Shown here piece after piece: positions 25,226 through 32,666 of a stretch of DNA of 32,666 nt. Positions within the stretch are counted from its first letter, which is position 1. Every line of letters begins with the position of its first letter. The DNA lies in NCBI GenBank assembly GCA_030698765.1, contig JAUYMF010000043.1, positions 1 to 32,666 of the forward strand, given 5' to 3'. A model generated the notes under the pieces. It saw nothing but the letters and a program-made list of their open reading frames with translations, made no database searches and had not been told where the DNA came from. The position numbers and the translations under genes were made by a program. The DNA is from Dehalococcoidales bacterium. GTDB taxonomy: Bacteria; Chloroflexota; Dehalococcoidia; Dehalococcoidales; UBA2162.

Positions 25226-26107
25226 CTACCGGTCTTTGAGATGCTTCTGCAAGAATGACAGAGTAACCTGCCAGGCATCTGCGGCGGATTCAGGGTGATA
25301 CCGTGTGCCGGTATCATTGAAAAAGGCATGGGCGGCGCCCGGGTAAATCTTATACTCAAACGACTTATTGAACTGGTTCATGGCGTCCACAAGGGCCGGT
25401 ACGTTCATCGAGATTCTGGTGTCCTCCTCACCGTAGATGCCAAGCACCGGCGCTGCGATATCGGCTACATCATCTATACTGGCGGGATTAGGCCCGTAGT
25501 AGACCACCGCCGCGCCGAGACCGCTATTGCGCGTGGCAAAAAGCAGCGAGTTGCCACCTCCCCAGCAATAACCGATGACCCCGATATTGTCCTGCTGCAC
25601 ATCAGGGCGTGACCGAAGATAGTTAAAGGCGGAGTTAAGGTCTGTCATCACGCCTTCACTTGAGAGCGTGCCTATTGCTGCCACGGCCTGGTCGGTAGTG
25701 GAAAACTGCGCTGTCCCGCCAACCCTGGAGAGGAGGTCGGGAGCCAGAGCTACATACCCCTGGCTGGCAAAACGCCGGGCAACATCCTGAATATGCGGGG
25801 TAAGTCCTCGATTTTCGTGAATAATTATCAAACCGGGAAAGCTTCCGGCGGACCCGGGTTTAGAAAGATAAGCCTTGACATCAAACGCTTCGCTGCTGAA
25901 GGCGACTTCAGAGCTTTCTACAGCATCAGGATTAACGTAGCCCGGAGGAGCAGTCGTTGTAAGGGTGGGAGCTGGAGTAGAAGCTGGAGGCGGTGTTGTT
26001 GCGGGTGTTGGGGCCGGGCCAGGTGCAGCAGTACAGGACATCAGAGCTACCATCGCTGCCGCCATGATCAAGTCATACATTCGCACAGCAGAATCTAACT
26101 TCCTCAT
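25226..26107 (-). CDS. Dienelactone hydrolase family lipoprotein
   Basis: This is a 293-aa alpha/beta hydrolase of the dienelactone hydrolase type. The N-terminus has a lipoprotein signal (IMAAAMVALMSC, lipidated Cys25), then a Pro/Thr/Ala-rich tether to about residue 56. The catalytic triad is visible: nucleophile Cys181 in GYCWGG, Asp229 in GEEDTR and His260 in GAAHAFF. Because it is secreted and tethered, it acts outside the cytoplasmic membrane, on an unknown lactone or ester. GGGAAGG lies upstream of the ATG. It is divergent from the oxidase/cytochrome genes, and a perfect inverted repeat stands 44 bp upstream of its start. Confidence 0.9.
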   Translation of the reverse strand: MRKLDSAVRMYDLIMAAAMVALMSCTAAPGPAPTPATTPPPASTPAPTLTTTAPPGYVNPDAVESSEVAFSSEAFDVKAYLSKPGSAGSFPGLIIIHENRGLTPHIQDVARRFASQGYVALAPDLLSRVGGTAQFSTTDQAVAAIGTLSSEGVMTDLNSAFNYLRSRPDVQQDNIGVIGYCWGGGNSLLFATRNSGLGAAVVYYGPNPASIDDVADIAAPVLGIYGEEDTRISMNVPALVDAMNQFNKSFEYKIYPGAAHAFFNDTGTRYHPESAADAWQVTLSFLQKHLKDR

Positions 26108-26468
26108 TTCAGACCTTCCCTTTCTTCTCAGACTACTGGAAATAATGAACAGAAGAAATACGTATGCGCACGTATTTCTTCTTTACAAATCCACGTAATT
26201 CCACCGGTTGCTCTGGAACCAACAGAACACACCTCTTAATTTATCCCCGCAGTTTCAACAGTACCTGACACCTGACCGAACCCCTCCGGCGTACGGGTAT
26301 TCAGACAGGAAATCCCATAAAATTATGTGGAACCTTCCAACGGAATACGTATAATTACGGATATATTTTTAAAGGAGAGAGAAGAGATACTTAAGTATAA
26401 GTACAATCATATGAACTCTGGTTACGCTGAATAATTGTTTCGTTTAGTACAGGCTAAGGAGGGAACCT
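26108..26468. promoter_or_regulatory. Regulatory intergenic region between hydrolase and oxidase genes
   Basis: These 361 bp hold no gene and must contain promoters for both divergent units. Visible elements are the 13-bp inverted repeat at 26151-26182, an AT-rich stretch with TATAATTACGGATATATTTTT-like sequence near 26349-26370, a TACTTAAGTA palindrome at 26388-26397, and a strong ribosome-binding site AAGGAGGG directly before ATG 26469. I cannot assign exact -35/-10 boxes. Confidence 0.55.
26151..26182. promoter_or_regulatory. Perfect 13-bp inverted repeat, putative operator
   Basis: AGAAGAAATACGT (26151-26163) and its exact reverse complement ACGTATTTCTTCT (26170-26182) are separated by ATGCGC. 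It lies between the divergent hydrolase and oxidase genes, 44 bp from the hydrolase start. Arms of this length and no T-run favour a dimeric regulator site over a terminator, but no regulator gene is in the window. Confidence 0.6.
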
Positions 26469-27977
26469 ATGGCAAATCTAAGCAGGCGGGATTTTCTAAA
26501 GTATTCAATCGGGGGCATGGCCGTGCTGGTCATCGGTAGCAGACTATCCTGGCTGGCAAATAATCCGGCCTACGCGGCAACACAGACCGTAAGCCTGCGC
26601 ATCGGCGATGCCATCAAGCAGATGCACACGCATAATGCCCTGAACAATGCCGAGTGCTATTTCTGGATGTACAAAAGCGTCGAGCCGGACTTACCGCATG
26701 ATTGCCCCGGCCCGGTTATTATCGCAACCAAGGGAGATACCATAAACATCTCGGTCGAAAATAGCCTGGATGAACCTCATGCCTTCGCCATACCGGACAT
26801 CGGTTTTACGAGCGGTGCAATCCAGCCAGGCGACACTTTCAGCGGTGTCATCGACCTTGCTGCCGCACCGGCGGGGGCCTACCTGTATTACGATAACCTG
26901 AACGAGCCGGTTAACCGGATAATGGGTCTGCATGGCGCCCTTATCGTCATGCCCGCGGCGCCCTCAGGAGCCCGCTGGACTCCGTACGATACCGTTACCC
27001 CGGCCGTCCAGCAGTTGTTCGACGATTTCGGCTCCACTGACCATTTCCCCGGACTGGCCTGGGAGGAGGGGGACAGTACATCCTGGGCGCTAAATGACGC
27101 CTTTCCTGAGCATGGCGTGTTGAACCAACCCAACTGTCCTCCCTTCCGCCAGTACGTCTGGTTAGCTCACCAGGCCAGCCCGAAGCTGTTCATGGAGGTT
27201 GGGAACTCTGCTCCCGGAGACCCTATCCGCAATCCGACAAACTTCATGAATGCTTTTCTGAGGGACCCGTTTACACCGCATGCCTTCCATGCCGATAATC
27301 CCGGCGGCAACCGCATTGCCCAGTACTTTACCTTCAGCGGGCAGTCGGGGTTCTTTGCCCACGATAGTCCGGTCATTACCCCGATGGGCCGCGTGGGCGA
27401 ACCATGCGTCGTGCATATTCTGAACGCCGGGCTGTGGACCCACTCCATGCACCTCCACGCCAACCATTTTTATGTGACCAGTGTCAACGGTGTGGTCAGG
27501 GATAATGTTTTTTCCCTGGATACCTTCGAGGTGGGGCCGATGGACAGGGTTGACTATGTTCTGCCTTTCAACAGACCGCCGGATGTACCCAATGTCCGGG
27601 GCATCGGCCGGCCGGACGAGCCGCTGGTCAGCCCGAGCAGCGGACAGCCGGTATGGCCGCCCATTGAAGAGATGAACGCTTTTCTGCCGGCGGCGGGAAC
27701 AACGGCTCCCGGCAGCGGTGTGGAGCTTGGGCAGCGGCTGTCACCCCTGTGTTTCCCCATGCACGATCATTCCGAACCTTCCCAGACTTCCCAGGGGGGC
27801 AATTACAATACCGGCTTGATCTCAGGCATGTATTTCACCGGCGACCGGAATACGCCCGGCCATTTCGACTTCGAGATGGAAGAGGACTTCCACATGATGT
27901 TCAAGAATGTCCGTGGCGTCACGGTCATCCCTCCAGCCACCCTGCCGGCAGCGCCGCCGCATAATGAGCTTCCCTGA
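26469..27977 (+). CDS. Tat-exported multicopper oxidase-like protein (subunit A)
   Basis: This is a 502-aa protein with a twin-arginine signal (SRRDFLK, then a hydrophobic stretch and AYA cleavage site near residue 36). Two cupredoxin domains are recognisable. The first (about 40-165) has the fold pattern (GDTINISVENSLDEPHAF; PAGAYLYYD; MGLHGALIV) but lacks the paired HxH copper ligands. The second (about 290-470) has HSMHLHANHF (H325, H328, H330: the HxxHxH motif) and CFPMHDH (C428, H432, H434), with a possible axial Met454. It therefore carries only half of the trinuclear-site ligands. The next gene, 31 nt on, carries the other half. AAGGAGGG precedes the ATG. Substrate unknown. Confidence 0.88.
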   Translation: MANLSRRDFLKYSIGGMAVLVIGSRLSWLANNPAYAATQTVSLRIGDAIKQMHTHNALNNAECYFWMYKSVEPDLPHDCPGPVIIATKGDTINISVENSLDEPHAFAIPDIGFTSGAIQPGDTFSGVIDLAAAPAGAYLYYDNLNEPVNRIMGLHGALIVMPAAPSGARWTPYDTVTPAVQQLFDDFGSTDHFPGLAWEEGDSTSWALNDAFPEHGVLNQPNCPPFRQYVWLAHQASPKLFMEVGNSAPGDPIRNPTNFMNAFLRDPFTPHAFHADNPGGNRIAQYFTFSGQSGFFAHDSPVITPMGRVGEPCVVHILNAGLWTHSMHLHANHFYVTSVNGVVRDNVFSLDTFEVGPMDRVDYVLPFNRPPDVPNVRGIGRPDEPLVSPSSGQPVWPPIEEMNAFLPAAGTTAPGSGVELGQRLSPLCFPMHDHSEPSQTSQGGNYNTGLISGMYFTGDRNTPGHFDFEMEEDFHMMFKNVRGVTVIPPATLPAAPPHNELP

Positions 27978-28008
27978 TTGCCCTTAAAGGTTAGAAAGGA
28001 GAGATAAG

Positions 28009-29700
28009 ATGTCATTTACAGATCGGGTTTTTGATGATATTCCCCGCCAGTCAGTCGCTGGCATGGAAGGCATGTTCACCAAAATGTTCGACCCGCCTGC
28101 GGAGAGCCCACCTACGCCGGACCTGCTGGCGCCGACTAATCCCGTACCGGAGGTCATGGCCGCTGCCCCACCCTCGATAGGAGGACCTTTTCAGAATCCG
28201 CCGACCACGCCCCACACCGTGGAGCGGCGCTTGAGGCATAGTGATGACATCACTGTCTGGGACGGACAGAGACTCCGTTTCTTCATGTTCAGCGACCCCG
28301 ACAATGATGCCACCAATGGCGGCACCTATCCGGCGGCCACCATCCGGGTGCCCCGGGGGGTTATCTTTCACGGGCATACTCAAGCCACCGGGGGACCGCA
28401 CACCATCCACTGGCACGGCATGGAGCCGACCCCGATAAATGACGGGGTGGGTCACTGCTCCATGGAGCTGGGTGATTATACCTACCAGTGGCAGCCCAAC
28501 CACATCGGCACCTATTTCTACCACTGCCATCGCAACACGGTGCAGCACTTCGAGTTCGGGCTATGGGGGGCGCTCCTCATCGTGCCTCCGGATGCCTATT
28601 TTGCCACGCAACGGAATCCGGCCATTCCCATCGGCGCGGGACGGGATGGGAAATTCCGCACTGAGGCTAACCTCACCAATTTCCCGCAGTTTCCCGGCTT
28701 CAACTCTAATCCCCTTGATACCCCTGACCCTGACCCGGACACTGCCGACCCGTGGCCGTTTACTGTCGACCCGCACGCCATGACTGTCCCTTACGATGTG
28801 GAGGTCCTGTGGGCATTCGACGACCGCGACTCCGTTTGGGCAGCTCTCGCCACTGACCACAGGCAGACCTATCCCGTACAGGGACCCAATCCGGGAGTGG
28901 ACGATAATTTCCACACGCACGGCGTTGCCGGCACCAGCGCCGCACCGGGTGATTTCTTCGCCTTTAACGACTTCAATTCGGATTACTGGTTCGTCACCGG
29001 CGTCTCGGTGCCCGGCCTCAAAGGAGGCACCGGGACAATTGCTCCCGGCATAGTTATCCCTCCGGCGCTTAATAGCGGTGTCACCGGGACACAGGTCTCC
29101 ATCAATGCCCAGGTGGGACAGACCATACTCATCCGGGCCATTAATGGTGCCTATGATGTCTCTCAAATAAGATTACCGATGGATGTCCTGGTTATCGGAG
29201 CGGACGGGAGGGCGCTGGGCGTGCCGCCTTTCACGCACTATAGCCAGCCGTTTGTGCTTCCGGCCAACACTCCCATTCGTTTGAGCGTCGCCCGCCGTGC
29301 CGACGCCATTTTCCGGCCCCTGTTCCCGTTTAGCGGCTTCGCTGAGGTGGAGTTCTTCAACCCCCGCAGCGAAGCACCAACTTCAGAGGCGAACAGGCGA
29401 TTCACCGCCCGTATCCCGATCAATATTGCTCCGACGGCCGGGGTTCGCGTCATATCCGGCTCTATAATTGATAGCCAGAACGGACAACCTATTTCCGGCG
29501 CACAGGTGAACCTGACCGGACCGACAAGCCAGATGGTGTTCACTGATGCCTCGGGCAACTACAGCTTTACCGGTCTGCCTGACGGCGTCTATACGGTTAT
29601 TCCTTCAGGCGCTGGTTTCAGCTTTTCGCCGCGGGAAAGGCAGATAGTCGTAAGCGGCGAAAATATTAGCAGCCAGTTCTTCAGAGGGAGAAGAATGTAA
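28009..29700 (+). CDS. Multicopper oxidase-like protein with carboxypeptidase-regulatory-like tail (subunit B)
   Basis: This 563-aa protein lacks any signal peptide (N-terminus MSFTDRVFDDIPRQSVAGME). The first cupredoxin domain (about 75-195) has HTIHWHG (H131, H134, H136) and YHCHRNTVQH (H172, C173, H174, H180), that is, a type-1 site plus two HxH pairs. A second cupredoxin-like domain (about 340-460) has none. The last 85 residues are a carboxypeptidase-regulatory-like beta domain (ISGSIIDSQNGQPISGAQVN; DASGNYSFTGLPDGVYTV). It follows subunit A by 31 nt with GAAAGGAGAG before the ATG. With no export signal and complementary ligands, it may travel through Tat bound to subunit A (inference). 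Alternatively it is a separate cytoplasmic oxidase. Confidence 0.88.
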   Translation: MSFTDRVFDDIPRQSVAGMEGMFTKMFDPPAESPPTPDLLAPTNPVPEVMAAAPPSIGGPFQNPPTTPHTVERRLRHSDDITVWDGQRLRFFMFSDPDNDATNGGTYPAATIRVPRGVIFHGHTQATGGPHTIHWHGMEPTPINDGVGHCSMELGDYTYQWQPNHIGTYFYHCHRNTVQHFEFGLWGALLIVPPDAYFATQRNPAIPIGAGRDGKFRTEANLTNFPQFPGFNSNPLDTPDPDPDTADPWPFTVDPHAMTVPYDVEVLWAFDDRDSVWAALATDHRQTYPVQGPNPGVDDNFHTHGVAGTSAAPGDFFAFNDFNSDYWFVTGVSVPGLKGGTGTIAPGIVIPPALNSGVTGTQVSINAQVGQTILIRAINGAYDVSQIRLPMDVLVIGADGRALGVPPFTHYSQPFVLPANTPIRLSVARRADAIFRPLFPFSGFAEVEFFNPRSEAPTSEANRRFTARIPINIAPTAGVRVISGSIIDSQNGQPISGAQVNLTGPTSQMVFTDASGNYSFTGLPDGVYTVIPSGAGFSFSPRERQIVVSGENISSQFFRGRRM

Positions 29701-29749
29701 TGCCGGGCGGTTTTCAGCTTCATCTTCAGCAAAGAAGGGGGTAAACACC

Positions 29750-32266
29750 ATGGACTTAAAAAAGAGGCTATTGTGTATCATCGCACTCTCCCTGACAGTG
29801 GCGTTGATACTTCCGGCCGCCGTCCTGGCGGTGCCGAAGGTCAGTCAGCCACAGTTGGTCACTGGCCATCAGGTTACCGCCGGGGAACTCGTCTACCAGG
29901 CTAACTGCGCTAGTTGCCACGGCGCCAGCGCTGAAGGAGACTTCGGCCCGCCTATAGCCGGCCAGAGCGCGGCGGAGATAACCGCAGCGCTGGGCAGCGT
30001 TGCAGCTATGTCTGGCCTTGATCTCACGGCGCAGGAGATAAACGCGGTGGCTAACTTTCTCCAGGCCACGGCAGCACCGCGGATAATCCTGACACAGCCT
30101 GCCTCCGGACAGTTCAATGCCGGGGCGGCAAACAACATCGGTATTTCCGTCTCCTCTCCGGCTTCGCCGGTTAACTCGGCCGAGTTCCAGGCCTTCTTCG
30201 ATGACCCCGAGGGCACATTTGCCGCCAGGGAAATCACCGCCCAGGCATCTATCTCCGTACCGGCGCCGAGGGCGGGAGCTGGCGCCGTCGCTACCACTAT
30301 CAGTCTTCCTGCCGGGCTTCCGTCGGCTTCAGTGGTCTCAGTTACTATCTCCGGGACAGTTACCGCCGTGAACGCCGACACCGGTGAGTGGCAAATCGGC
30401 ACGCCGCCAGTCCTCGTCTACGAAAGCGACAGCACCGCTTTCCTGGGCATTCCCGTCCCCCAGGCAGGTGATGCGGTGAGAATCGAGGCGCTCCGGACGC
30501 TGGCGACCGGACCACTCGTGGCCAAAGAGATCACCCGCCTGGCAGTAGGGGCTCTTCCCGCTTCAGCCGTCTTAATGCAGCTATCCATCCTCTTCAATGG
30601 CACTGTTCGGTCTATCCAGCCACCTACTCAGTCTGCCGGTATCAAACTCGGGGGAGAAACCTGGACCATCTCCGGTGTACCCTTCCGCACCGATGACGTT
30701 AACTCTCCGGCCGTTATCGGGCCTGACCTGGGACAGGACTCCCTGGTGACGGTGAAGTTCCGGACATTGCCTGTCGGGAGTACCTCCAATATTGCGCTAC
30801 AAATCGCGAGCCAGGTGTCAGACGTGATACCGGAACCCCTGCACACGAACCCACAGCATAACACGGAGATCCCCCCGCCGAATCTTCCTGCCGGAACAAT
30901 ACGGTTGTTTGTTATCGAGGGAGTGGTCTCCGAGAAGAACGCCGGCGGGGAATGGATAATAGGCAATCAGCCAATCACAGTTTATGAAAGTGCCGGTACC
31001 GTCATCAGCGCTGCGGTGCCGGTGGAGGGTGATGAAGTTCTGGTGATAGCCAGGCGGACCGTGGAAGCTGGACCACTTGTTGCCGATAGTATCAACCGCC
31101 AGACAGCCGGTCCGCTGACAGTTGGTCCGGCTGTTGTTGAAAGGACACTTATTTTTAATGGTACGGTTGAGACGACCGCTAGCGATGCCTGGACAATCGG
31201 CGGCGCTAGTTTCGTGATCAACGATTCAGTATCGCCGACCGCTATCGGTACGGGCTTATCTGCGGGCAGCGCTGTAACCGTCGAATTCAAAACTAATCTG
31301 CCAGCCACGCCGGATGAAGACCTCTGGGCTCCTTTTGACTTTAATCCCGCTATCAGCACGGGAAGCGCCACCTTGACTCCGCCGTCAGTTACTGTCAGCA
31401 GACCTGGCTTTGTCTTCCTGCGCGCCGAGAACGACGATCAGCAAGTTACGACTATAGCCGTTCCTGCCACTTTGCTGACGGCGGCACCCCCACCCCCTCC
31501 ACCCGCTACTGATGGGGGCGGGGGCGGGGGCGGAGGAGGAGGGCCTGTGACCCTGACTTTCAGCCTGAGCGGACTTAGCGGTACGCTGACAGTCAACTCT
31601 GCCGGTACGGTACAGAGCACGGCCAAACTGACCGGCACCGATGGTAAAGTGATATTCGATATCCCGGCAGGCACCACTTTGAAGACCGCCTCAGGTAATC
31701 CAATCACCTCCATAACTATGGCGGTGCCGGATACCATCCCTGCCGCGCCGTCAGGTAAAACCATAGTCTTCGCCAGGAATTTCGGTCCTGATGGCGCCAC
31801 CTTTGACCCACCGATTACCCTGTCTCTTACGTATGAAGAATCGACGTTGCCGGCCGGAGTGCAGGAGAATGATCTGGTTATTGCTTTCTGGGATGGTGCG
31901 GAGTGGGTGATACTGGAGAGCACCGTGAACGCTGAGGCTGATACGGTATCAGCACAGGTAAGCCACTTCACCATGTTCGGCATCCTGGCGCAACTACCCG
32001 CATCAACCCCGACGCCTACGCCGACAACACCTGCGACTCCAACTACGCCAACTACGCCGACAACACCACCCGTAACGCCGGAACCGCCGATAACAACGCC
32101 TACTCCGGTAACACCATCTCCTTCTGTGCCGTCATCCGAGCCAGCGCCTACTCCCGAGGCGTCACCCGCCGGGCCTAACTGGGGGCTGATTATCGGGATA
32201 ACTGCTGCTATAGTGGTTGTTGCCGGGCTGGGGGTGTTTATGGTGAGAAGGAGGGTAAGCAAGTAG
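29750..32266 (+). CDS. Membrane-anchored monohaem cytochrome c with long extracytoplasmic region
   Basis: This is an 838-aa protein. A signal peptide (CIIALSLTVALILPAAVLA) is followed by a class I cytochrome c domain at about 38-105, with CASCH (C53, C56, H57) and likely distal Met87. Next come two copies of a DUF5666-like beta module of about 170 residues (GEWQIGTPPVLVYES and GEWIIGNQPITVYES mark equivalent strands). A Pro/Gly-rich linker, a ZU5/PASTA-like beta domain (about 600-750), a Thr/Pro stalk and one C-terminal helix with RRRVSK complete it. It lies 49 nt after subunit B. The haem probably takes electrons to or from the oxidase at the cell surface (inference). Confidence 0.88.
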   Translation: MDLKKRLLCIIALSLTVALILPAAVLAVPKVSQPQLVTGHQVTAGELVYQANCASCHGASAEGDFGPPIAGQSAAEITAALGSVAAMSGLDLTAQEINAVANFLQATAAPRIILTQPASGQFNAGAANNIGISVSSPASPVNSAEFQAFFDDPEGTFAAREITAQASISVPAPRAGAGAVATTISLPAGLPSASVVSVTISGTVTAVNADTGEWQIGTPPVLVYESDSTAFLGIPVPQAGDAVRIEALRTLATGPLVAKEITRLAVGALPASAVLMQLSILFNGTVRSIQPPTQSAGIKLGGETWTISGVPFRTDDVNSPAVIGPDLGQDSLVTVKFRTLPVGSTSNIALQIASQVSDVIPEPLHTNPQHNTEIPPPNLPAGTIRLFVIEGVVSEKNAGGEWIIGNQPITVYESAGTVISAAVPVEGDEVLVIARRTVEAGPLVADSINRQTAGPLTVGPAVVERTLIFNGTVETTASDAWTIGGASFVINDSVSPTAIGTGLSAGSAVTVEFKTNLPATPDEDLWAPFDFNPAISTGSATLTPPSVTVSRPGFVFLRAENDDQQVTTIAVPATLLTAAPPPPPPATDGGGGGGGGGGPVTLTFSLSGLSGTLTVNSAGTVQSTAKLTGTDGKVIFDIPAGTTLKTASGNPITSITMAVPDTIPAAPSGKTIVFARNFGPDGATFDPPITLSLTYEESTLPAGVQENDLVIAFWDGAEWVILESTVNAEADTVSAQVSHFTMFGILAQLPASTPTPTPTTPATPTTPTTPTTPPVTPEPPITTPTPVTPSPSVPSSEPAPTPEASPAGPNWGLIIGITAAIVVVAGLGVFMVRRRVSK
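31498..31545. repeat. Pro/Gly-coding low-complexity tract in the cytochrome gene
   Basis: C-rich sequence coding for a proline run passes directly into GGGGGCGGGGGCGGGGGC-type sequence coding for about ten glycines. It separates the DUF5666-like part from the C-terminal beta domain. It resembles the linker of the DUF4838 protein at 14441, but is interrupted by C and A bases, so it should slip less. Confidence 0.85.
32007..32160 (+). repeat. Thr/Pro-coding short repeats forming the surface stalk
   Basis: Degenerate ACGCCN/ACACCN/ACTCCN triplet pairs encode repeated Thr-Pro (TPTPTTPATPTTP) that change to Pro/Ser/Glu before the C-terminal helix. This is the wall-spanning stalk of the cytochrome protein and a likely site of copy-number variation. 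Confidence 0.8.
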
Positions 32267-32287
32267 CAGAGGAACGATATGTTCAGT

Positions 32288-32315
32288 AGAGGGGGGAACT
32301 TAAGTTCCCCCCTCT
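32288..32315. terminator. 28-bp perfect palindrome after the cytochrome gene
   Basis: The sequence AGAGGGGGGAACTT is followed at once by its exact reverse complement, AAGTTCCCCCCTCT. Folded, it gives a GC-rich stem of about 12 bp with a TTAA loop, 22 nt after the cytochrome stop. No T-run follows on either side, so it could be a transcript-end stabiliser, a bidirectional barrier, or a protein-binding site instead of a classic intrinsic terminator. Confidence 0.55.
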
Positions 32316-32451
32316 CAATAATTCAGGTGTTCCCCCCATATGACGCCGACCTTTTATCGCAAACCTTGACCATTTAAGCGACTGATAGTCGGAAAATATC
32401 CGGCGCATTAACTCGAGGAAAATCGGGGGGGTTGTGGTAAGGAAGTGAAGC

Positions 32452-32527
32452 TGGCGTCCCTGGAGCGATTCGAACGCTCGACCCGCTGCTTAGAAGGCAG
32501 CCGCTCTATCCACTGAGCTACAGGGAC
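32452..32527 (-). tRNA. tRNA-Arg (anticodon UCU)
   Basis: On the minus strand the 76-nt gene begins GTCCCTGTAGCTCAGTGG and folds as a full cloverleaf. The acceptor stem is GTCCCTG/CAGGGAC with discriminator G and an encoded CCA. The D-arm is GCTC/GAGC, the anticodon stem GCTGC/GCAGC encloses the loop CTTCTAA (anticodon TCT), and the T-arm contains GTTCGAATC. It reads AGA codons (and AGG by wobble). tRNA-Arg genes are frequent integration sites, but no integrase or duplicated 3' end is seen here. Confidence 0.97.
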
Positions 32528-32666
32528 AGCCTGTCAACCATTAAAATTTCGCATGAAGCCGGTACGTGGTCAAGGTGGTCTTCCGTTATGGTTAGCTTTC
32601 TGTTTTATTGACTTTGCTCCTTGAATTACCGCATTGTCTTGACAATAACTCACTGACATTGTTAGT

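Noticed and set aside
31438-32262. Long open frame on the minus strand opposite the cytochrome gene
   Set aside because: It is a shadow of Pro/Thr/Gly codons: its valine/glycine repeats mirror the stalk, with no start signal or domain.
32452-32527. tRNA-Arg as the attachment site of a genomic island
   Set aside because: No integrase gene and no repeat of the tRNA 3' end was found within the window.
32639-32666. TTGACA near the right edge as a -35 box
   Set aside because: The -10 position falls on the window edge (TTAGT, cut off), so the promoter cannot be judged.

Overview
The window is a bacterial chromosomal segment with moderate to high GC. Its protein style is that of a Gram-positive-like or Chloroflexota (Dehalococcoidia-type) organism: Pro/Thr-rich stalks ending in a single C-terminal membrane helix, a Tat-exported oxidase, and no outer-membrane polysaccharide export proteins. 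This placement is inferred from style and is not proven. No phage or insertion-sequence genes are visible.

Region 1 (1 to about 25,020) is a cell-surface polysaccharide locus, almost entirely on the + strand. In order it holds a sugar-nucleotide epimerase cut by the left edge, a TPP-dependent dehydrogenase E1 alpha/beta pair, a GT4 glycosyltransferase, a polysaccharide deacetylase, a GNAT acyltransferase, an asparagine-synthase-like enzyme without glutaminase function, a Wzx-type flippase, a second epimerase, a shikimate-kinase-like P-loop kinase and a PF14907-type nucleotidyltransferase. A single reversed gene follows: a large membrane-anchored DUF4838 protein with four cadherin-like repeats and a C14 homopolymer. 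Then come a Wzz/BY-kinase fusion, a compact radical SAM peptide-modification cassette (radical SAM/SPASM enzyme, 63-aa precursor-like peptide, HprK-like kinase, VanZ protein), UppP, a small secreted protein and a third epimerase, closed by a strong intrinsic terminator. The asparagine-synthase, nucleotidyltransferase, HprK-like kinase and short peptide set recalls both phosphorylated-lasso-peptide clusters and the HprK-related/PqqD sets found in exopolysaccharide loci. Here it is combined with a radical SAM enzyme.

Region 2 (25,226 to 32,266) concerns extracytoplasmic redox chemistry and looks richer in GC. A dienelactone-hydrolase lipoprotein lies on the minus strand. After a regulatory intergenic region come three co-directional genes: a Tat-exported multicopper-oxidase-like protein, a second multicopper-oxidase-like protein with no signal peptide of its own, and a membrane-anchored monohaem cytochrome c with a long extracellular part. 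The copper-ligand motifs of the two oxidase-like proteins are complementary, which suggests one oxidase split over two polypeptides and co-exported on one Tat signal.

The right end carries a 28-bp perfect palindrome after the cytochrome gene and a tRNA-Arg(UCU) gene on the minus strand.

The strongest candidates for undescribed biology are the split, possibly Tat-hitchhiking oxidase plus cytochrome module and the radical SAM/HprK-like peptide cassette embedded in a polysaccharide locus.
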